28,536 nt of DNA from Candidatus Atribacteria bacterium. Its GTDB lineage: Bacteria; Atribacterota; Phoenicimicrobiia; Phoenicimicrobiales; Phoenicimicrobiaceae. Within the stretch, counting starts at the first letter, position 1, and each line of letters begins with the position of its first letter. The position numbers and the translations under genes are program-made. The stretch is from contig DOTB01000027.1 in NCBI GenBank assembly GCA_003513845.1, positions 1 through 28,536 of the forward strand. The letters are read 5' to 3'. The notes below the pieces were generated by a model, which did not search any database, had not been told where the DNA came from, and saw nothing but the letters and a program-made list of their open reading frames with translations. Of this stretch, positions 16,497 to 24,258 are shown in pieces.

Positions 16497-16526
16497 ACTT
16501 ATTTTAACCTTTACTCGGTAAAATTT

Positions 16527-16555
16527 ATTATAGCATCTCTCTTTTTCTTTGTCTA
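16527..16555 (-). promoter_or_regulatory. Promoter of the six-tRNA cluster
   Basis: On the minus strand TAGACA (16555-16550), 17 bases and perfect TATAAT (16532-16527) lie about 30 bases before the first tRNA. This is among the best promoters in the window and probably also feeds the thrS leader. Confidence 0.8.
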
Positions 16556-16820
16556 TAATAATATTAGCATAATATTTAGGAATTTTGCAAAAATATTCAC
16601 ATAAACGACTTATCGTTTATGTTTAATCCACCAACCCACCAATCTTCCAATTCATCAATTAAATTTAAATTAGCCACTAGCATTAACAGTAATAATATCC
16701 AGGATTTTGGTTCCCAATTACCAACTTTTTTATTCTATTTTCTCAATTGAGTAAAAGGTAAACTGGCTAACTGGCTGATTATCTCCACTATATACTATTC
16801 ACTAACGACTATTCACTATT
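16556..16820. repeat. Repeat modules downstream of ssb
   Basis: No gene is seen. The region includes an inverted 'GGTAAACTGGCTAACTGGCT' module (16758-16777) and an 'ACTATTCACTAACGACTATT' module (16793-16818). The second borders the ssb stop codon. No strong terminator is visible. Confidence 0.6.
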
Positions 16821-17270
16821 TTAAAACGGAATATCATCTTCTGATACTGAAGTATCTTCATTTATTCCTTCTTCAGGAATATTCTCCTCACCTTCAGCTG
16901 AATATTCTTCTGGTGCGATACCCGTATCTTTTATTAAATCTAAAAATTGAACAGTCCTGGCATTAATTTCATAAGAAACCCTTTTATTTCCATCTTTATC
17001 TTGCCAATTATTAGACCTCAATTCACCATTTATGGCTACTCTTCTTCCTTTCTTTAAAAACTGTGAACAATTTTCTGCCTGTTTGCCCCAGGTTACCACA
17101 TTTATAAAGAGAGTATCTTCTACATTGTTTCCTTCTTGATTTTTATAGGTCCTATTTATAGCTATACCAAATTTACATACACCTTTCCCGGAAGGGGTAT
17201 ATCTTAACTCCGGGTCTCTTGTCAATCTGCCAATTCCAATAAAATTATTTAAGTCACCAAAAGTAGCCAT
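16821..17270 (-). CDS. ssb: Single-stranded DNA-binding protein
   Basis: SSB coats single-stranded DNA during replication and repair and recruits partners through its C-terminal tip. The 149-residue protein has an N-terminal OB-fold (about 1-112) with 'FIGIGRLTRDPELRYTPSGK' and 'FINVVTWGKQAENCSQFLKK'. An acidic linker leads to the canonical tip EDDIPF. The ATG start has AAGGAGG 8 bases upstream. It follows leuS by 58 bases on the same strand. The spacer shares a 'GCTATGGTTTTACGTTTT' word with 24169-24186. The usual rpsF and rpsR neighbours are absent. Confidence 0.96.
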   Translation of the reverse strand: MATFGDLNNFIGIGRLTRDPELRYTPSGKGVCKFGIAINRTYKNQEGNNVEDTLFINVVTWGKQAENCSQFLKKGRRVAINGELRSNNWQDKDGNKRVSYEINARTVQFLDLIKDTGIAPEEYSAEGEENIPEEGINEDTSVSEDDIPF

Positions 17271-17328
17271 AAAATTTCCTCCTTCTTTAATTTTAAATTT
17301 TGAGCTATGGTTTTACGTTTTGCGTTTT

Positions 17329-19824
17329 TCATTTTACCACAATATTTACCAGTTTCCTAGAAACAGTAATAACTTTTACAATCTTCTTGCCTTCAATCTT
17401 TTCTTTAATTTTAGGCAAGGCGAGTGCTTCATTTTTTATTCTTTCATCATCATAAGATGCTGGCACCAATATCCTTCCCCTTAACTTCCCATTTACCTGG
17501 ATTACAATTAATTTTTCCTCTTCTTCTAATAATTTCACATCATATTTAGGCCAGGGTTGTAGATAGATGCTTTCTTTATGTCCCATCTCCTGCCACAGTT
17601 CTTCCGAAAGGTGAGGAGCAATTGGAGATAATAGTCTTACTACTGTTTCCAAAGCTTCCCTTAAAACCAAGATATCACCTTCTTCAGAATATTTCTCTCC
17701 CACCTCGAATTTATATATTTCATTAACTAATTCCATAATCGCACTAATGGCAGTATTAAAATGAAATCTCTCTTCAATATCTTCGGTGACTTTTTTTATA
17801 GTTTGATGCGTCTTTTGCGTTATTCTTCTTGCTTCATTGCTTATCTTTTCAAAAGAAATATCTTTTTTCTCTTTCGCATTTTTTAAACATTCTAAATTCT
17901 TATAAATTAACCGCCAAACTCGATTTAAAAATCTCGATGCTCCTTCCATCCCCTTATCGGTCCATTCCATATCTGCTTCTGGGGGACCTGCAAATAACAT
18001 CATTATTCTGGTAGCATCAACTCCATATTTTGCAAGTATCTCGCCAGGAGTAACTACATTACCTTTTGACTTAGACATTGCTGCTCCATCTTTACAGACC
18101 ATTCCCTGGGTGAAAAGTCTTTTAAAGGGTTCTTTAAAATTAACAAAACCCATATCATAGAGAGCTTTAGTAAAAAAACGCGAATACAGAAGGTGTAATA
18201 TAGCGTGCTCTACTCCACCGATATACTGATCCACGGGCATCCAATATCTTAATTCTTCGGCATCAAAAGGAGCGGTATCAACTTGAGGAGAACAAAATCT
18301 AAAGTAATACCAGGAAGAACAAACAAAAGTATCCATAGTATCTGTTTCTCTCCTGGACTTTTTACCACATTTAGGACAAATTGTATTAACAAAATCCTCA
18401 CTACTGGCTAATGGTGACATACCTTTAGGTCTAAAATCAATATCTTCCGGAAGTACAACTGGTAAGTCATCTTCGGGTACAGGAACTATCCCACAATCAG
18501 GACAATAAATTATGGGAATAGGGGCTCCCCAATAACGCTGCCGAGAGATAAGCCAATCTCTTAATCTATAATTAACCTCTCTCTTCCCTATACCTTTTTC
18601 AACCAGATAATCTATTATCTTCTCTAACGCGTCAGTGCTGGATAAGCCATTGAATTGACCAGAATTAACCATAACCCCTTCTCCATCAAAAGCCACCTCT
18701 ATCGAGTTAGGTAAAATTTCTTTGTCCTTTGGTTGAATAACTACCCTAATAGGAAGATTATATTTTTTTGCAAATTCAAAATCCCTCTGATCATGTGCTG
18801 GAACTGCCATTACTGCACCAGTCCCATATTCCATTAATACATAATTGGCTACCCAAATAGGAATCTCTTCATTATTTATGGGGTTTATTACATATTTACC
18901 TGTGAAACGTCCTCTTTTCTCTAAGGTAGTTGATATCCTTTCTATTGCACTCTCTTTACTTACCTCTTTTATAAAAATTTGAACTTCACCTTTATATGGA
19001 GAGTCTTTTATTATCTCTTCTACCAAAGGGTGTTCAGGGGATAATAGAAAATAAGTTGCCCCATATAGAGTATCAGGTCGAGTAGTAAAAACTGGAATAG
19101 TCTTATTGCTTCCTTTTATAGGAAATTCAATCCTTGCACCTTCACTTCTTCCAATCCAATTCTCTTGCATAGTCAATACTTTTTCAGGCCATTCTTCTAA
19201 TAATTCCATATCATCAAGTAATCTCTGGGCATATTCTGTAATTTTAAAAAACCATTGAGACAACTCTTTTTTAACAACTTCAGAATCACACCTCCAGCAT
19301 TTTCCGTCTATCACTTGTTCATTAGCTAACACTACATTACAAGAAGGGCACCAATTTACTACTGCTTTTTTCTTATAAGCTAATCCCTTTTTATATAATT
19401 GTAAAAACATCCACTGAGTCCACTTATAGTAATTCGGATTACAGGTAGCTATTTCTCTATCCCAATCATAACTAATGCTCATATTAATAAGAGTATTCTT
19501 CATTTTTTGAATATTTTTTTTAGTCCAGATTGAAGGATGAATATTATTTTTTATAGCAGCGTTCTCCGCCGGTAAGCCAAAAGCATCCCAACCCATAGGG
19601 TGTAAAACATTATATCCTTGATAATGTTTGTATCTAGCTACTACATCACCGATAACATAATTCTTCACATGTCCCATATGGGGTTCTCCGGAAGGATAAG
19701 GAAACATTTCTAAAACATAATATTTTGGTTTTTTAAAATCGACATAAGATTTAAAAAAATTATTTTTTGTCCAATACTCTTGCCATTTTTTTTCAACTTC
19801 AATAAAACTATATCTCTCTTCCAT
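17329..19824 (-). CDS. leuS: Leucyl-tRNA synthetase
   Basis: A class I synthetase that charges tRNA-Leu and removes mischarged amino acids. The 831-residue protein has HMGH at 49-52 and a zinc-type knuckle CPSC/CWRC at 159-179. The CP1 editing domain carries [10 protein letters not shown] at 247-256, with the catalytic aspartate region '[12 protein letters not shown]' near 344. A second cysteine pair set lies at 441-444 and 483-486. The KMSKS-type loop reads AMSKS at 582-586. The C-terminal anticodon and tail domains are complete. The ATG start has AAGGAGG about 9 bases upstream. Expression is governed by a T-box leader that contains a tRNA-Ala gene. Confidence 0.98.
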   Translation of the reverse strand: MEERYSFIEVEKKWQEYWTKNNFFKSYVDFKKPKYYVLEMFPYPSGEPHMGHVKNYVIGDVVARYKHYQGYNVLHPMGWDAFGLPAENAAIKNNIHPSIWTKKNIQKMKNTLINMSISYDWDREIATCNPNYYKWTQWMFLQLYKKGLAYKKKAVVNWCPSCNVVLANEQVIDGKCWRCDSEVVKKELSQWFFKITEYAQRLLDDMELLEEWPEKVLTMQENWIGRSEGARIEFPIKGSNKTIPVFTTRPDTLYGATYFLLSPEHPLVEEIIKDSPYKGEVQIFIKEVSKESAIERISTTLEKRGRFTGKYVINPINNEEIPIWVANYVLMEYGTGAVMAVPAHDQRDFEFAKKYNLPIRVVIQPKDKEILPNSIEVAFDGEGVMVNSGQFNGLSSTDALEKIIDYLVEKGIGKREVNYRLRDWLISRQRYWGAPIPIIYCPDCGIVPVPEDDLPVVLPEDIDFRPKGMSPLASSEDFVNTICPKCGKKSRRETDTMDTFVCSSWYYFRFCSPQVDTAPFDAEELRYWMPVDQYIGGVEHAILHLLYSRFFTKALYDMGFVNFKEPFKRLFTQGMVCKDGAAMSKSKGNVVTPGEILAKYGVDATRIMMLFAGPPEADMEWTDKGMEGASRFLNRVWRLIYKNLECLKNAKEKKDISFEKISNEARRITQKTHQTIKKVTEDIEERFHFNTAISAIMELVNEIYKFEVGEKYSEEGDILVLREALETVVRLLSPIAPHLSEELWQEMGHKESIYLQPWPKYDVKLLEEEEKLIVIQVNGKLRGRILVPASYDDERIKNEALALPKIKEKIEGKKIVKVITVSRKLVNIVVK

Positions 19825-19847
19825 TTTAAATAATCCTCCTTAAACGT

Positions 19848-19897
19848 AAAAATCTCGTCTCCAGCAATTATCTTAAATTACAAGGGACGAGATTTTT
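19848..19897 (-). terminator. T-box terminator before leuS
   Basis: On the minus strand AAAAATCTCGTC pairs perfectly with GACGAGATTTTT (12 bp) around a 26-base loop and ends in T residues. It overlaps the 3' side of the antiterminator, as expected for a T-box. Confidence 0.9.
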
Positions 19898-19944
19898 CCC
19901 GTGGTACCACCCTTTTTTGGTAGACATTTTTATATATTATAAAC

Positions 19945-20020
19945 TGGTGGAGCTGGCGGGAATCGAACCCGCGACCTCCTCCACGCCAAGGAGGCGCGCT
20001 CCCGACTGCGCTACAGCCCC
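19945..20020 (-). tRNA. tRNA-Ala (anticodon GGC) inside the leuS T-box leader
   Basis: A complete 76-base cloverleaf: acceptor GGGGCTG/CAGCTCC with one G-U pair, anticodon loop TTGGCGT on a CCTCC/GGAGG stem, T-arm CGCGGGTTCGATTCCCG, A73 and encoded CCA. It lies between Stem I and the antiterminator of the leuS T-box. Its flanks are complementary: GTAGATA (20036-20030) can pair with TGTCTAC (19926-19920), so the tRNA would sit on an extra helix. A GATAAT 7 bases before its 5' end lacks a good -35, so the T-box promoter is its likeliest source. Confidence 0.95.
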
Positions 20021-20230
20021 ATATTATATTATCTACTCTTGTTAAACAATTAACGCTTGCTAACGTTGTAAACTACTTTAAAAACTATTTTTATTGATTT
20101 AATATTTCGCTTACAAAACTTGAAGGTGAGTTTGAAGGCTTTTTATCAGTTTTCACCAAAATACTGATTCTCTTTTAAATATTTACCTTTTACTCCTTCG
20201 CTTAGTTTTTCCATTATTTAATTCTTTTTA

Positions 20231-20259
20231 AGTATAATTGAAAAAAAAATAAAAGTCAA
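20231..20259 (-). promoter_or_regulatory. Promoter for the leuS T-box and tRNA-Ala
   Basis: On the minus strand TTGACT (20259-20254), a 17-base spacer and TATACT (20236-20231) lie about 20 bases before the 5' base of Stem I. Each hexamer has one mismatch to consensus. Confidence 0.8.
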
Positions 20260-20453
20260 TACTAACTCGTATCTCATAAAGATGGTTAGCCGGATAACCT
20301 GTTTACCAGTTACCCAGTTGAGAAAATAGAATAAGAATAAATTCGTATATTGTATATCCACATTTCGTATATCTTATGTACAGTTGCCCGATTGACCAAA
20401 TCTGTAAACTATAAACCGATAACTAAAAACCTGTATTAAAACTAACGACTAAT
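20260..20453. repeat. Repeat mosaic upstream of the leuS promoter
   Basis: It contains 'CGTATCTCATAAAGATGG' (20268-20285) and a 'GTTAGCCGGATAACCTGTTT' module continuing into ACCAGTTACCCAG (20285-20318). 'ATTCGTATATTGTATATC' and 'AACTATAAACCGATAACT' words follow. It is also the 3' flank of the exported-protein gene. I see no gene. Confidence 0.6.
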
Positions 20454-21323
20454 TTATTCAGTTAACGAGACCACTTCGATATCTATGAGACCTCCCTTGA
20501 TTTCGATATCCAATTCCGCATCTCTCTTGCCGTATTCAGGATTGATATAAGTCTGCTCATCTATTTTTATGAAATTTTTAATATCCAATTTTTTAGTGGG
20601 AAAACATTTAATTATCATCTTTGTTCCCATAGTTGAAGGTATTTTTAAAGTAACTTTAGCCATACCTACTTCGATATTTACTTTAGATTTTTTAGCCAGG
20701 TTACCTGCAAAATCAAAGGTATAGCTTCCTGCGCCCCCAGTAAAATTCATTTCATCAAAATTTGCATTAGCCAGGCCAATTATTTTTACTGTAGAGGCGC
20801 CAGTCTTAATATTAATATTTTTCAAATCTACTAAATTCGGCTGATTAAATATAATGTTGGTTTGACTCGCCCCTGAATTGAGATAAAAATTCTCTATCCT
20901 TAAATTAGTTAAATCAATATTACCATTATAGGTTGCACTATAAATATATAATTGCAAGGGGATATTAGAAGGTAATTTTAAATTCCATATATTTTTATAA
21001 GGCCAGGGCAAGGAAATATCCTTTTTAATACTTTGAGATAAATTTAAAACACCCATTTTTCCTAAAACTTCATAATTGATACGAGGTTTTAGAATACTAT
21101 TTTCATATTGAAAATCACCTTCAAAAAAATCTTCTCCCCCGGAAATCAAGTCTAACCTTCCAGCTCCAAATTTTATTCCCACCTTTAACGAATCAATTTC
21201 TCCCAAAGGAATTACCTTATTTTCCCCAGTTACTTCATCTGCATTTGACTCATAAGCTATAACTGAAAAAATAAGGAAAGACAGGATTAATAAAATACAT
21301 CTTCTTTTAGTTGGCGATTTCAA
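20454..21323 (-). CDS. Exported beta-rich protein, DUF2154/toast_rack-like
   Basis: A protein of about 289 residues with a signal peptide: basic 'KSPTKRR' then a hydrophobic stretch at about 9-23, with possible cleavage after SNA near residue 28. The mature part repeats short beta segments with 'GAGRLDL', 'GASQTNI', 'GASTVKI' and 'GAGSYTF'. These resemble DUF2154/toast_rack and adhesin-like putative envelope proteins; this link is by pattern only. Its function is unknown; exposure on the outer face of the membrane is inferred. TTG at 21323 has GGGGTGAT just upstream; a GTG at 21332 is three codons longer but overlaps that site. It lies downstream of, and on the same strand as, the 30-residue peptide gene and its terminator. 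Confidence 0.75.
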   Translation of the reverse strand: MKSPTKRRCILLILSFLIFSVIAYESNADEVTGENKVIPLGEIDSLKVGIKFGAGRLDLISGGEDFFEGDFQYENSILKPRINYEVLGKMGVLNLSQSIKKDISLPWPYKNIWNLKLPSNIPLQLYIYSATYNGNIDLTNLRIENFYLNSGASQTNIIFNQPNLVDLKNINIKTGASTVKIIGLANANFDEMNFTGGAGSYTFDFAGNLAKKSKVNIEVGMAKVTLKIPSTMGTKMIIKCFPTKKLDIKNFIKIDEQTYINPEYGKRDAELDIEIKGGLIDIEVVSLTE

Positions 21324-21590
21324 ATTAATCACCCCGACTAAATTAATCAGCTATATTTTTACATGTTACACTTATAATAATATAGAGTATATCTTCAAAT
21401 ATTACAATATCTCCATTCGCCTTGCGTATTGCGTATCGAGTATCACGTAAAGAAAAAGAGCTAGAAAAAGAAGTAAAAATTTACACCAGCTTTTTTATAA
21501 AATAAAGTGCAGGACAATTTACTTCGCCCTGCACTTATTTTAAAATAAAGTATGTTTTATAATTCTTTTAGCAATATTACTATTTATATT
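21324..21590. other. Intergenic region with repeat module and terminator
   Basis: Apart from the terminator at 21499-21541, this stretch holds a 'GCGTATTGCGTATCGAGTAT' word followed by CACGTAAAGAAAAAGAG (21424-21460). That belongs to the same family as 10624-10660. No gene is seen in it. Confidence 0.55.
21499..21541 (-). terminator. Rho-independent terminator after the small peptide gene
   Basis: AAAATAAGTGCAGG and CCTGCACTTTATTTT form a long stem with a 14-base loop, followed by TTTT. It ends the transcript about 50 bases after the 30-residue gene and separates it from the exported-protein gene. Confidence 0.85.
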
Positions 21591-21683
21591 CTATTCTTGT
21601 CCTCCAAAGTACCAAATTAAATACACTACCACAGCAATAATTGCTGCCCACCAATACCAAGCTAAACCTGATAACCATTCCAT
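21591..21683 (-). CDS. 30-residue tryptophan-rich membrane peptide, unrecognised
   Basis: A short open frame of 30 codons plus TAG. The start ATG has an almost ideal ribosome site, AAGGAGGTG, 8 bases upstream. The peptide opens MEWLSGLAWYWW, continues with a hydrophobic stretch (AAIIAVVVYLIWYF) long enough to cross a membrane once, and ends GGQE. Five of 30 residues are tryptophan. A strong terminator follows, so it looks like a monocistronic small gene. I do not recognise a family. Similar size and charge are seen in small regulatory membrane peptides and in some toxins, but neither role is shown here. Confidence 0.65.
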   Translation of the reverse strand: MEWLSGLAWYWWAAIIAVVVYLIWYFGGQE

Positions 21684-21830
21684 ATATTTTACACCTCCTT
21701 TTCTATTTATATTTTATCAGTTAAACCTATATATTATTGGGTTTCATTTAATATATTCTACATTTAATTAAAAAATCCTTCTTTTTTTAAAAAATTTTTT
21801 AAAATATTTTCTCTTTTTATACATTATTTA

Positions 21831-23927
21831 TTATTTGTCCTCTTCTACTTTCTTGGCTTGAGCAATTATCTCCTGGGCTATATTGGCAGGTACCTCTTCA
21901 TAATGGGAAAATTTCACCGTAAAAGTTCCTCTACCCTGAGTAATTGACCTTAAATCGATAGCATATTTAAAAATCTCTGCTTGTGGGACTTTTGCCTTGA
22001 TAACCTGTTTCCCGGTTGGTGATTCTTCCATCCCCATTATCCTTCCTCTTTTACTATTTAAATCACCAATTATATCTCCCATATACTCTTTTGGTACTAT
22101 TACTTCGATATCCATTATAGGTTCTAATAAGACCGGATTAGCTTCAGTTGCACCTTTCTTAAAAGCAAGTGAACCAGCAACCTTAAAAGCCATTTCTGAA
22201 GAATCTACAGGATGGTAAGTACCATCATAAAGTGTAGCTTTTACATCTATGGTTGGGTACCCTGCCAATACTCCTTTTCTCATTGCTTCTACTATCCCTT
22301 TTTCTACTGCAGGGCGATATTGACGGGGAATCACTCCCCCTACTATCTTATCTACAAACTCGAACCCTTCTCCTCTTCCTTTAGGCTCAAATTCCACCCA
22401 ACAATGTCCATATTGACCTCTTCCACCAGATTGTTTTTTATATTTTCCTTCTGCTTTAACATTCTTTCGAATGGTTTCTTTATATCCTACTTTGGGAGTA
22501 CTTTTTTCTACTTCTACCCCAAACTTACTCTCCATTGTATCAATTATTACTTCTAAATGTGATTCTCCCATACCAGCCAATATGGTTTCTCCCGTATCTT
22601 CATCCCGATATACTTTAACTGTAGGGTCTTCATCAATTATTCTACTTATTGCGGTACTTAATTTGTCTTCATCTCCTTTAGTCTTAGGAGAAATCGCTAA
22701 TAACATTATCGGTTCTGGATATACTATCTTTTCAAATTCCACAGGATTATCCTCATCGCAGAGGGTATCCCCAGTGGTAGTACTTTTAAGTTTTGCTACA
22801 GCACCTATATCTCCAGCGCATATTTCAGGAACAGAATGTTGATTTTTGCCTTGCATTTTATAAATTTTGCCTACTTTATTATTAATACCCTTGGAAGAAT
22901 TATATATATTCGAATCTTCAGTTAATTTTCCAGAGTATACTCTAAAATAAGTTAAATTCCCCACATAGGGGTCTGCTACGGTCTTAAATACGAAAGAAGA
23001 AAAGGGAGCATCAACTGAATTTTCTATCATTTTTTCAGAAGAATTCTTCAAATTCTTGACTCTAACAGGTGGCATCTCTGCGGGAGAGGGGAAATATTCT
23101 ACTATGAAATGAAGGAGAGGTTCTATACCTAAATTCATAGTTGCTGAACCACACAGAATGGGAACAATCTTTCTCTCTTTTATCCCTTGTTTTAGACAAG
23201 AAGCAATTTCTTCATTAGTTAAAGTTTCTCCATCCAGGTATTTCATTAAAATTTCATCATCAAATTCAGCTATCACTTCTATTAATTCTTTTCGATAATC
23301 CTCCGCTTGAGCCGTTAAATCAGCAGGTATTTCTTGTTCTTTAAAAGTGGGTTTTTCTCCAGTTGTTTTTTTATATACTAAAGCCTTCATTTTTATTAAA
23401 TCAATTACACCATTAAAATTTTCTTCTTTACCAATAGGTAATTGAACTGAAATAACTGATGAACCAAAAACCTTATTTAACATATCTTTTACCCGGTAAA
23501 AATCTGCTCTTTCTCGGTCCATTTTATTTATAAAAATTGCTCGAGGAAGTTTGTATTCATTGGCAAAATCCCATACTCTTTCAGTCTGTACCTCTACTCC
23601 TGATACCCCGCATACTACTACTACAGCATTGTCTGTGACTCTTAAACTAGATTTGGTATCAGTAATAAAATCAAGATAACCTGGTGTATCTATAATATTA
23701 ACTTTTTTATCCTTCCAGTCTAAATAGGCTAATGAGGAATGAATAGTTATTCCTTTTTTTATTTCTCTGGGGTCATAATCAGTAGTAGTATTTCCTTGCT
23801 CTATGGTTCCTAATCTATTAATCATCCCTGAATCGTAGAGCATTGCTTCAACCAGTGAAGTCTTACCAGAATCTCCGTGTCCCACAAGAGCAATATTTCT
23901 CATCTTACTTATGTCATACTTGGTCAT
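21831..23927 (-). CDS. fusA2: Elongation factor G-like GTPase (EF-G paralogue)
   Basis: A 698-residue translational GTPase with the full EF-G domain order (G, II, III, IV, V). The G domain has P-loop GHGDSGKT at 16-23, switch I 'REIKKGITI', DTPG at 80-83 and NKMD at 134-137. The P-loop departs from the canonical EF-G GHIDAGKT, and switch I lacks the ERERGITI form. Both point to the EF-G2/EF-G-like group and not the main translocase. Domain IV carries 'GGRGQYGHCWVEFEPKGRGE', and the C-terminus fits domain V. The absence of rpsL, rpsG and tuf next to it supports a paralogue. The ATG start has AAGGAGG 10 bases upstream and a promoter at 23985-24013. Its specific cellular role is unknown. Confidence 0.93.
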   Translation of the reverse strand: MTKYDISKMRNIALVGHGDSGKTSLVEAMLYDSGMINRLGTIEQGNTTTDYDPREIKKGITIHSSLAYLDWKDKKVNIIDTPGYLDFITDTKSSLRVTDNAVVVVCGVSGVEVQTERVWDFANEYKLPRAIFINKMDRERADFYRVKDMLNKVFGSSVISVQLPIGKEENFNGVIDLIKMKALVYKKTTGEKPTFKEQEIPADLTAQAEDYRKELIEVIAEFDDEILMKYLDGETLTNEEIASCLKQGIKERKIVPILCGSATMNLGIEPLLHFIVEYFPSPAEMPPVRVKNLKNSSEKMIENSVDAPFSSFVFKTVADPYVGNLTYFRVYSGKLTEDSNIYNSSKGINNKVGKIYKMQGKNQHSVPEICAGDIGAVAKLKSTTTGDTLCDEDNPVEFEKIVYPEPIMLLAISPKTKGDEDKLSTAISRIIDEDPTVKVYRDEDTGETILAGMGESHLEVIIDTMESKFGVEVEKSTPKVGYKETIRKNVKAEGKYKKQSGGRGQYGHCWVEFEPKGRGEGFEFVDKIVGGVIPRQYRPAVEKGIVEAMRKGVLAGYPTIDVKATLYDGTYHPVDSSEMAFKVAGSLAFKKGATEANPVLLEPIMDIEVIVPKEYMGDIIGDLNSKRGRIMGMEESPTGKQVIKAKVPQAEIFKYAIDLRSITQGRGTFTVKFSHYEEVPANIAQEIIAQAKKVEEDK

Positions 23928-24258
23928 GTAAACCTTTCCTCCTTATTATTTGGTCAAATTATTGATACTCAATTATTGATTTTAATTCTATCAGATATAT
24001 TTGAATATATCAAAAAAATATCTTATTAAATTAGTCGTTATTATTGCTATAGTATAGAGCATACAGCGTTTAGCATATAGGATAAATTAATAAACTAAAA
24101 AATTAAAACTAAAAGCGAAAAACCATATATATTACAATATTAGCATATATTTTAAATTTTAAATTTTAAGCTATGGTTTTACGTTTTAAACTTTTCGTTT
24201 TTAGTTTTATTACTAAATATTATAATTAAGGCTACCGAAGAAAAAAATTTTTATACGA
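23928..24258. repeat. Intergenic region with promoter and repeat words
   Basis: Next to fusA2 lies its promoter (23985-24013). The remainder carries 'TTAGTCGTTATTATTG' (24032), 'TAGAGCATACAGCGTTTAGC' (24055) and 'GCTATGGTTTTACGTTTT' (24169-24186), followed by TTCGTTTTTAGTTTTATT. The 24169 word also occurs at 17304-17321. No gene is seen. Confidence 0.6.
23985..24013 (-). promoter_or_regulatory. Promoter of fusA2 with a dyad in its spacer
   Basis: On the minus strand TTGATA, a 17-base spacer and TAGAAT. A perfect inverted repeat, GATATAT/ATATATC around 4 bases (23994-24011), overlaps the -35 and fills most of the spacer. It could be an operator, or chance in AT-rich DNA. Confidence 0.55.

Larger units (their letters stand above)
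19846..20223 (-). promoter_or_regulatory. T-box leader of leuS with an embedded tRNA gene
   Basis: Stem I spans 20209-20115 on the minus strand. The basal helix is AAAACT/AGTTTT, then a short internal loop, then GAAGG/CCTTC. Next come the AGTA motif and AAAGG/CCTT, then AGAGA and an apical hairpin CAGT/ACTG whose loop contains GGTGA. The specifier after CAAA is CTC (20130-20128), a leucine codon. The antiterminator core AGGGTGGTACCACGGG lies at about 19898-19913, with UGGU at 19909-19906 fitting A73 of tRNA-Leu. The terminator is at 19848-19897. The specifier-to-T-box distance is about 219 bases, against about 124 in thrS and 107 in pheS. The excess matches the tRNA-Ala gene plus flanks that lies between the two halves. 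Confidence 0.9.

Noticed and set aside
21780..21830. AT-rich inverted repeat after fusA2 as a terminator
   Set aside because: The arms are only A and T runs, so the signal cannot be separated from base composition.
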